Source: Gemmatimonadota bacterium
Lineage (GTDB): Bacteria; Gemmatimonadota; Gemmatimonadetes; Gemmatimonadales; Gemmatimonadaceae
Assembly (NCBI GenBank): GCA_003142495.1
Contig: PLMM01000241.1
Coordinates: 1,189-7,210, forward strand
Direction: 5' to 3'
DNA: 6,022 bases
In this document: positions 1 to 6,022 of the stretch, piece by piece
Layout of the letters: each line of letters begins with the position of its first letter
Numbering within the stretch: the first letter of the stretch is position 1
The notes under the pieces: model-generated
The model's input: the letters and a program-made list of their open reading frames with translations, nothing else
Database searches by the model: none
Told to the model about the DNA's origin: nothing
Made by a program: the position numbers and the translations under genes

Positions 1-4
1 AATC

Positions 5-10
5 AAGGGG
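5..10 (+). promoter_or_regulatory. Ribosome binding site of the SusD-like gene
   Basis: The purine run AAGGGG lies 8 bases before the ATG at 19. It is a good Shine-Dalgarno match at normal spacing and supports that start. Only 18 bases of upstream sequence are in the window, so no promoter can be judged. SusD-type genes usually follow a susC gene in the same transcript, so there may be no promoter directly here. Confidence 0.6.
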
Positions 11-18
11 CAACCCAC

Positions 19-1293
19 ATGCACAGCTATTCAGCGCGTCGCTCGCGCACCAAGGCATGGGCATTCTTGTCGATCGCGACGCTGTGCACCGCGCTCGCGT
101 GCAGCAACTTGCTCGATGTCAAAGCACCAGATGCCATCAACACAAGCTCGCTGGAGGTTCCGGCCAGCGCACAGCTTCTCGTGTTCAGCTCCATCGGCGA
201 CTTCGATTGCGCGTACACCTCGTACATCGTCGCCTCTGGGTTGATGAGCGACGAGCTCATGGAAACTACGCTCACGGCCTCACGATGGTCGTACGATCGC
301 CGTGACATCGATCCGAACGAAGCGGCGTATTCCACAAACGACTGTACGACACTCGGTACCTATACTCCGATCTCCACGGCGCGATTCACCTCGGATCACG
401 TGCTCGGACTCCTTTCGGGGTGGACGGATGCTCAGGTGCCGAACAGGCAGTTCCTGATCGCGCAGGCGGCCTCGTATGCGGGCTACTCGCGGATTCTTCT
501 GGGTGAGGGTTTCTGCAGCGCGGCGATTGCCGGCGGGCCCGCACTCACTTCGGCTCAGATATTCGCGCTCGCGGTAGGAAAGTTCGACACGGCGGTGACT
601 GCAGCGACGGCCGCCCCGGACGACAGCACGTTGAATCTCGCACTGGTGGGTAGAGCGCGCGCGGAGCTCGATAACGGCGACAACGCCAACGCGATCGCCG
701 ACGCATCACGCGTCCCGCAAGGATTCGTGTACTATGCGACTTATAACAATGGCAGTGCCCAGCGAACGAACCGTGTGTACTCGGAGAACAACGCGAATCA
801 GAGTGTATCCGTGTCGTTCGAGTACGACAGTCTCAACGACTCACGCGTGTCTGTCACCGACCAGCACGCCCTCGCGTCGGATCGCCACACGGAGCTGTGG
901 ACCCAGAACAAGTATCCAAGCGGTTCGGCGTCGATTCCCATCGCCAGCTACATCGAAGCACAGCTCATCGTTGCCGAGGCGACTGGAGGGCCGACGGCGA
1001 TCACTATCCTGAACAACCTCCGCACCACGGTCAGCCTTCCTCCGCTGCCGCCCTCCGGCGATCCGGCTGTCATCAAGGCGGACATCGCGTCGGAGCGCGC
1101 GCGGTGGCTCTTTCTGCAGGGCACGCATCTATACGACGTTCGCCGCCTCCAGCTTCCACTCGTGCCCGCGGCGGATGGCAGTTACTCGCGTGTGTACCAC
1201 AAGGGCGGCAACTATGGTAGCGAAACGTGCATGCCGCTTCCCGCCGTCGAGACGAACAACAACCCCAACGCGAGGAACCCGCCCTCACCCTGA
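19..1293 (+). CDS. SusD/RagB-family nutrient-binding outer-membrane lipoprotein
   Basis: This encodes a 424-residue protein that probably sits on the outer membrane surface and hands glycans or peptides to a SusC-type TonB-dependent transporter. The N-terminus has basic residues, a hydrophobic stretch (about residues 13-27) and a cysteine at 28 in the context ALAC-SN, a slightly atypical lipobox (Ala at -3), so lipidation at Cys28 is likely. Family signs are TPR-like helices at about 143-230, the segment IASYIEAQLIVAEA (308-321), the arginine-rich segment ERARWLFLQGTHLYDVRR (359-376), and a C-terminal GGNYGSETCMPLP (396-408) followed by NNNPN. The protein is shorter than the usual 500-550 residues of Bacteroidota SusD. 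The start is supported by the AAGGGG site and the signal peptide. The substrate cannot be read from the sequence. The partner SusC gene is expected upstream, outside the window. The family call is firm and the transport role is inferred. Confidence 0.9.
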   Translation: MHSYSARRSRTKAWAFLSIATLCTALACSNLLDVKAPDAINTSSLEVPASAQLLVFSSIGDFDCAYTSYIVASGLMSDELMETTLTASRWSYDRRDIDPNEAAYSTNDCTTLGTYTPISTARFTSDHVLGLLSGWTDAQVPNRQFLIAQAASYAGYSRILLGEGFCSAAIAGGPALTSAQIFALAVGKFDTAVTAATAAPDDSTLNLALVGRARAELDNGDNANAIADASRVPQGFVYYATYNNGSAQRTNRVYSENNANQSVSVSFEYDSLNDSRVSVTDQHALASDRHTELWTQNKYPSGSASIPIASYIEAQLIVAEATGGPTAITILNNLRTTVSLPPLPPSGDPAVIKADIASERARWLFLQGTHLYDVRRLQLPLVPAADGSYSRVYHKGGNYGSETCMPLPAVETNNNPNARNPPSP

Positions 1294-1315
1294 TGCGCGC
1301 GTCCCTCGAACAACG

Positions 1316-1349
1316 AAACAGGGAGGCGCGATCGGCGCCTCCCTGTTTT
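1316..1349. terminator. Probable bidirectional rho-independent terminator
   Basis: A perfect 14-bp inverted repeat (1316-1329 pairing with 1335-1348) encloses the 5-base loop GATCG. The stem core is GGGAGGCGC. Read on the plus strand it ends in TTTT (1346-1349) and then GCTTCT, a short but usable U-tract for the SusD-like gene, whose stop is 23 bases before the stem. On the minus strand the stem ends in TTT and then CGTTGTT, which is weaker, so termination of icd there is plausible but less sure. It fills the gap between two convergent genes, where a shared terminator is expected. Confidence 0.85.
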
Positions 1350-1379
1350 GCTTCTCCACTCTTTCGCGAATCACCACTA

Positions 1380-2636
<1,257 letters not shown>

Positions 2637-2657
2637 GATATTCGGGCTCCAGCGTCA
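2637..2657. other. 21-bp divergent gap between icd and aceK start codons
   Basis: Only 21 bases separate the two ATG codons. The gap holds the icd ribosome binding site and nothing I can recognise as a promoter. Neither gene can have a full -35/-10 promoter inside it, so each promoter must lie within the 5' coding end of the other gene. An AT-rich patch at 2600-2614 (TTTAAATTCTTGTAT), inside icd codons 8-13, stands out in this GC-rich setting and may belong to an aceK promoter. I could not fit a convincing -35/-10 pair to it. On the plus strand no Shine-Dalgarno sequence is visible before the aceK ATG. Confidence 0.5.
2647..2650 (-). promoter_or_regulatory. Ribosome binding site of icd
   Basis: Read on the minus strand, GGAG ends 10 bases before the icd ATG. 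It is the only Shine-Dalgarno-like sequence near that start and supports using the first ATG rather than Met23. It lies inside the 21-bp gap shared with aceK. Confidence 0.5.
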
Positions 2658-4415
2658 ATGAGTGCCAATGCGCGAAATGTGCTGACGGGGCCAGTCGAGG
2701 GCAACGAGGCCACGGCGCGCGCGGCCACGGCGATCGCGGACGCGTTCGACGCGTATCGTGCGCGCTTCGCCGAGATCACCCGCGGCGTCCGCGACCGTTT
2801 CGAGCGCCGCGACTGGCTCGGCACGCAGGACGACGCGGCCGCGCGCCTCGCGCTCTACCGCCTGTACGTCGCGCAGGCGCTCGCGGAGGTGCGCTGCGAG
2901 CTCGGCGCGCTCGCCACCGACGTGGCGACGTGGGAAGAGGTGAAGTGGCTGCACGCGGCGCTGATCGTCGATCGCGACGACTGCGAGATCGCCGAGACGT
3001 TTTTCAGCTCGATCACGCGCCGCGTGTTCACGACGGTGGGGGTGAACTCGCACGTCGAGTACGTGCTCCCCGAGGCGAACCCGGAGCTGCGCGGCGACGA
3101 GCAGCCGATCACGCGCTGCTACGCGCTGGACGCCGGGGCAGCGCCGGCGCTCGACCGGCTGCTCACCGATCTCGCGTGGAGCGTGCCCTACGCGGATCTC
3201 GCGATCGACGTGCAGCTCGCGGCGGAGCGCGTCGAGATCGCGCTCGAACGCGCGGGAATCGCGCACGCCGGCAGCGCGATCGAGGCGCTCGTACCGATTT
3301 TCTTCCGCAACAAGGGCGCGTACGTCATCGCGCGCGTGAAGAACGGCGACGAGTGGCTGCCGCTCGTGCTTCCCTTGTTACACGGTCCCGACGGCATCGT
3401 GATCGACGCGGTGCTCACCACCTCCGACGAGGTGAGCATCGTCTTCGGCTTCAGCTGGTCGTACTTCTTCGTGGAGGCCGAGCGCCCGCGAGCGGTAGTG
3501 GAGTTTCTCGCCTCGATCATGCCGCTCAAGCGCATCGACGAGCTGTACAATGCCATCGGCTTCAACAAGCACGGCAAGACGGAGCTCTATCGCAGCCTCG
3601 TCGAGCACATGGCGCGCCCCGACGCGCGCTTCGACTTCGCCGAGGGCGATGAGGGGCTCGTGATGAGCGTGTTCACGCTGCCGTCGCTCAACGTTGTCTT
3701 CAAGATCATTAAGGACCGCTTCGGCCATCCCAAGCGCATCACGCGCACCGGCGTGCTCGGCAAGTACCATCTCGTGTTCGTGCGCGATCGCGTCGGCCGC
3801 CTCGCCGATGCGCAGGAGTTCGAGCATCTCGCCTTTCCGCGCCGGCTCTTTCCCGATGCGCTGCTCGAGCATCTGCGCGAGGTCGCGCCCTCGATCGTGC
3901 GCGTGGAGGGCGAGTCGGTGATCATCGCGCACCTCTACACCGAGCGTCGAGTGACGCCGCTCAACGTCTTCCTGCGCGACGCGACGCCCGAGGCGGCCGC
4001 GGACGCGATTCTCGACTACGGCGCCGCGATCAAGGATCTCGCCGCCGCCAACATCTTCACGGGCGACATGCTGCTCAAGAACTTCGGCGTCAGTCGTCAC
4101 GGCCGCGTCATCTTCTACGACTACGATGAGCTCTGCCTGCTCACCGAGTGCAACATTCGCGCGCTCCCGCAGCCGCGCACCGATGAGGAGGAGATGGCGG
4201 CAGAGCCGTGGTACTACGTAGGTGAGCTCGATGTCTTTCCGGAGGAGTTCACTGCCTTCCTCGTTCCGCCCGAGCCGCTCCGCGGCACCTTCCTCGCCGC
4301 GCACGCCGATCTGCTCACGGTCGCGTACTGGCGAGGGATGCAGCAGCGACAGAAGGCCGGCGAGGTCGTCGACGTTTTTCCGTACAGCGCGAGGCGGCGC
4401 CTGGTGCACGCATGA
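2658..4415 (+). CDS. aceK: Isocitrate dehydrogenase kinase/phosphatase AceK
   Basis: AceK is a cytosolic bifunctional enzyme that phosphorylates the active-site serine of isocitrate dehydrogenase, switching it off so isocitrate can enter the glyoxylate bypass, and also removes that phosphate. At 585 residues it is close to E. coli AceK (578). An N-terminal regulatory region (about 25-325) with the landmark FFRNKGAYVIA (215-225) precedes a kinase-like domain. The ATP-loop region is AEGDEGL (328-334), followed by the nucleotide-binding lysine 349 in VFKIIKDRF (E. coli Lys336). Asp384 matches E. coli Asp371, and Asp470, Asn475 and Asp488 in GDMLLKNFGVSRHGRVIFYDYDE match Asp457, Asn462 and Asp475. 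All the key residues compared are present, so both activities are expected. The N-terminus is about 12 residues longer than in E. coli. The ATG at 2658 has no clear ribosome binding site; the GTG at 2679 is an alternative but is no better supported. The stop overlaps the next gene's start (ATGA). Confidence 0.97.
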   Translation: MSANARNVLTGPVEGNEATARAATAIADAFDAYRARFAEITRGVRDRFERRDWLGTQDDAAARLALYRLYVAQALAEVRCELGALATDVATWEEVKWLHAALIVDRDDCEIAETFFSSITRRVFTTVGVNSHVEYVLPEANPELRGDEQPITRCYALDAGAAPALDRLLTDLAWSVPYADLAIDVQLAAERVEIALERAGIAHAGSAIEALVPIFFRNKGAYVIARVKNGDEWLPLVLPLLHGPDGIVIDAVLTTSDEVSIVFGFSWSYFFVEAERPRAVVEFLASIMPLKRIDELYNAIGFNKHGKTELYRSLVEHMARPDARFDFAEGDEGLVMSVFTLPSLNVVFKIIKDRFGHPKRITRTGVLGKYHLVFVRDRVGRLADAQEFEHLAFPRRLFPDALLEHLREVAPSIVRVEGESVIIAHLYTERRVTPLNVFLRDATPEAAADAILDYGAAIKDLAAANIFTGDMLLKNFGVSRHGRVIFYDYDELCLLTECNIRALPQPRTDEEEMAAEPWYYVGELDVFPEEFTAFLVPPEPLRGTFLAAHADLLTVAYWRGMQQRQKAGEVVDVFPYSARRRLVHA

Positions 4416-5557
4416 CGGCACAGTCGCAGAAGTACGACACGATAGTCGTCGGGCTCGGCGCAATGGGGAGCGCCGCGCTCTACCATCTCGCCTCGCGCGG
4501 CGTGAAGGTGCTCGGCATCGACCGCTTCGCGCCGCCGCACATTCATGGCTCCACGCACGGGCGCACGCGCATCATCCGCGAGGCCTACTACGAGCATCCG
4601 TGCTACGTGCCGATCGTGCAGCGCGCCTACGAGCTCTGGGCAGCGCTCGAGCGCGAGGCGGGCGAGCAGCTGTTCGTGCAGACGGGCGGCCTCATGATCG
4701 GTCCGCCGGATGGCCTGCTCTTCGGCGGCGCGCTGCGCAGTGCGAAGGAGCACGGGCTGGCGCACACGATTCTCGATCCGGCGGCGCTGCACGCGCGCTA
4801 TCCCGGCTTTCGGGTGCCGGAGGGATCGCTCGCGCTGCTCGAGCCGCGCGCGGGGCTGCTCTTTCCCGAGAAGTGCGTCGAGGCGCATCTCGCGCTCGCG
4901 CAGCGCGCGGGGGCGACCGTTCGCACGGGAGTGACGGTGACCGGCTGGGATGCGGACGAGGGCGTGCACGTATCGACGGACGCGGGCGACTTTCGCGCGA
5001 ACACACTCATCCTCGCGGCGGGCCCGTGGCTGCCCGCTCTCATACCGGAGCTCGGCATTCCATTGGAAATCGAGCGCCAGCTCTTTCACTGGTTCGAGCC
5101 ATCGTCGCATCCGGAGTGGTACGACGCTGCGCACTCGCCGATCTCGCTCGTCGAGTACGCCGACGATCGCTACTTCGCGACGTTCCCAAACGTCGGACAC
5201 GGCGTGAAGGCGGGAATTCATCACGAGGGCGCGGTCATCGACATCGATGCCGCGCGCCAGCCCGCGACCGCAGCCGAGGGCGCGGCGATGCTCGCGCTGC
5301 TCGCGCGCTATCTGCCGCAGGCGGCGGGGAGAATTCTCGATCGCGCCACGTGCGTGTACACGAACACCCCCGACCACGACTTTCTCCTCGACGCGCACCC
5401 CGCGCACGCGAACGTCATCATCGCGAGCCCGTGCTCGGGACACGGCTTCAAGTTCTCGAGCGCGATCGGCGAGATCCTCGCGGATCGCGTGACGAGGGGG
5501 GAGACGAGCTTCGATCTCGCCCCGTTTGCGCTCTCGCGGCTGGTGGCGCGAGGGTAG
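4412..5557 (+). CDS. solA: Covalent-FAD amine oxidase, sarcosine oxidase / N-methyltryptophan oxidase family
   Basis: This encodes a cytosolic 381-residue flavoenzyme expected to oxidise a secondary amino acid with O2, giving the free amine or imino acid, H2O2 and, for N-methyl substrates, formaldehyde. The FAD-binding GLGAMGS motif (14-20) ends its Rossmann strand at Asp37. HGSTHGRTRIIREAY (45-59) carries the two active-site arginines, 53 and 56 (Arg49 and Arg52 in Bacillus MSOX). Lys266 and His270 match the O2-activating Lys265 and His269. Cys314 in CVYTNTPDHDF is the expected covalent FAD attachment site, with Tyr316 close by, and CSGHGFKFSSAIGEI holds Lys347 (MSOX Lys348). Length and domain order match MSOX and E. 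coli SolA. The substrate is not fixed by these motifs: sarcosine, N-methyltryptophan, pipecolate and related compounds are all possible, so the symbol indicates family only. The start overlaps the aceK stop, so it is probably translationally coupled. It converges with the next gene at a 9-bp gap. Confidence 0.9.
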   Translation: MTAQSQKYDTIVVGLGAMGSAALYHLASRGVKVLGIDRFAPPHIHGSTHGRTRIIREAYYEHPCYVPIVQRAYELWAALEREAGEQLFVQTGGLMIGPPDGLLFGGALRSAKEHGLAHTILDPAALHARYPGFRVPEGSLALLEPRAGLLFPEKCVEAHLALAQRAGATVRTGVTVTGWDADEGVHVSTDAGDFRANTLILAAGPWLPALIPELGIPLEIERQLFHWFEPSSHPEWYDAAHSPISLVEYADDRYFATFPNVGHGVKAGIHHEGAVIDIDAARQPATAAEGAAMLALLARYLPQAAGRILDRATCVYTNTPDHDFLLDAHPAHANVIIASPCSGHGFKFSSAIGEILADRVTRGETSFDLAPFALSRLVARG

Positions 5558-5566
5558 CGGGCGAGG

Positions 5567-6022
5567 TTAGTGCGCGTCGAGCGCCGGCGTCGCGTGCAGC
5601 AGCGTGTCGATCGCCGCCTTCGTCTTCTCGTCGCGCAACGAGCCAAGCGCAGCGGTGAGCGGCGGATCGCGAAGCTCCGCGGGTAGCCTCCGTACCGCGC
5701 GCAACGACCATTCGCGCACGTACGGGCGCGTGTCGTCGAGCGCGCGCACGAGGTCTCGGAGCGCGGTGGTATCGCCGCGCGCGGAGAGAATCGCGAGCGT
5801 GTTCGCCGCGTTCGGCGTTTCGCCGCGCAGCGAGTCGACCGCCGCCGTGTACGCTCCGTCGCCCACGCGCGCGACGGCATCGAGCTCCGCGTTGCGCACC
5901 ACGTCGCGGTACGAGCTCGCCGCGAAACCGCGCGCGACCCACGCCGCGCGGTTCGCGCTGTCGGCGAGGATGAGCGGCCTGATCGCCGCCGCCTCGACGC
6001 CGTAGCTCGTGTCGCTCCACGC
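5567..6022 (-). CDS. C-terminal part of a HEAT-repeat protein, possibly an M1-type aminopeptidase (partial)
   Basis: The frame is open from the right window edge to the TAA at 5567-5569, giving 151 residues without a start. A GTG at 5902 lies inside the open frame; the coding sequence clearly continues upstream, because residues before it (SDTSYGVEAAAIRPLILADSA and GFAASSYRDVVRNAELDAVARV) carry the same repeat pattern. The visible part is a run of paired helices of about 30 residues: SYGVEAAAIRPL, SYRDVVRNAELDAV, TPNAANTLAIL, ALRDLVRALDD, PYVREWSLRAVRRL and KTKAAIDTLLHA. HEAT-like tails with DxSYxVEAAA repeats are known at the C-terminus of some bacterial M1 metallopeptidases, which is my best guess. 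The HExxH domain would lie beyond the edge, so this is unproven. A stand-alone HEAT-repeat protein fits equally well. It is convergent with the amine oxidase gene. Confidence 0.75.
   Translation of the reverse strand, partial: AWSDTSYGVEAAAIRPLILADSANRAAWVARGFAASSYRDVVRNAELDAVARVGDGAYTAAVDSLRGETPNAANTLAILSARGDTTALRDLVRALDDTRPYVREWSLRAVRRLPAELRDPPLTAALGSLRDEKTKAAIDTLLHATPALDAH

Noticed and set aside
3378..4463. Long minus-strand open frame (361 codons) opposite aceK
   Set aside because: It is antisense to aceK, which matches its family throughout. The translation is rich in Arg, Ala, Glu and His with no recognisable motif, as expected of a GC-rich shadow frame.
4214..5443. Minus-strand open frame of 409 codons opposite the amine oxidase
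   Set aside because: It is a shadow of the flavin oxidase gene: Arg/Ala-rich, no domain, and conflicting with two well-supported plus-strand genes.
5533..5552. Hairpin CTCGCG/CGCGAG near the end of the oxidase gene
   Set aside because: The stem is only 6 bp with an 8-base loop, lies inside the coding sequence and has no T-run, so it is not supported as a terminator.
4222..5658. Plus-strand open frame of 478 codons in another frame
   Set aside because: It overlaps the end of aceK, the whole oxidase gene and part of the convergent gene, and its product is low-complexity Arg/Ala/Ser sequence without family features.

Overview
The window is GC-rich, densely coding bacterial DNA. A SusD/RagB-type lipoprotein gene in such a GC-rich background, together with an M1-peptidase-like HEAT tail, suggests a Gemmatimonadota-like organism. 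This is an inference from composition and gene content; there is no rRNA or other phylogenetic marker here.

Layout: (1) 19-1293 (+) encodes a complete SusD/RagB-like outer-membrane lipoprotein, whose SusC/TonB-receptor partner would be expected just upstream of the window. (2) 1294-1379 is a short convergent gap with a perfect 14-bp hairpin that probably serves as a shared terminator. (3) 1380-2636 (-) encodes NADP-dependent isocitrate dehydrogenase (icd) with every catalytic and cofactor residue I checked intact, including the regulatory phosphoserine. (4) 2637-2657 is a 21-bp divergent gap. (5) 2658-4415 (+) encodes isocitrate dehydrogenase kinase/phosphatase (aceK). (6) 4412-5557 (+) overlaps aceK by ATGA and encodes a covalent-flavin amine oxidase of the monomeric sarcosine oxidase / N-methyltryptophan oxidase family. 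(7) 5567-6022 (-) is the C-terminal end of a gene running off the right edge, with HEAT-like helical repeats that resemble the tail of some M1 aminopeptidases.

The most notable point is the gene order. AceK is the bifunctional enzyme that switches isocitrate dehydrogenase off by phosphorylation and on by dephosphorylation. In enterobacteria it sits in aceBAK with the glyoxylate-bypass genes. Here it lies head-to-head with the gene for its own substrate, with the start codons only 21 bp apart, and is translationally coupled to an amine oxidase gene instead of to aceA/aceB. I found no tRNA, rRNA, CRISPR array, insertion sequence or integrase. No stretch over 300 bases lacks a gene.
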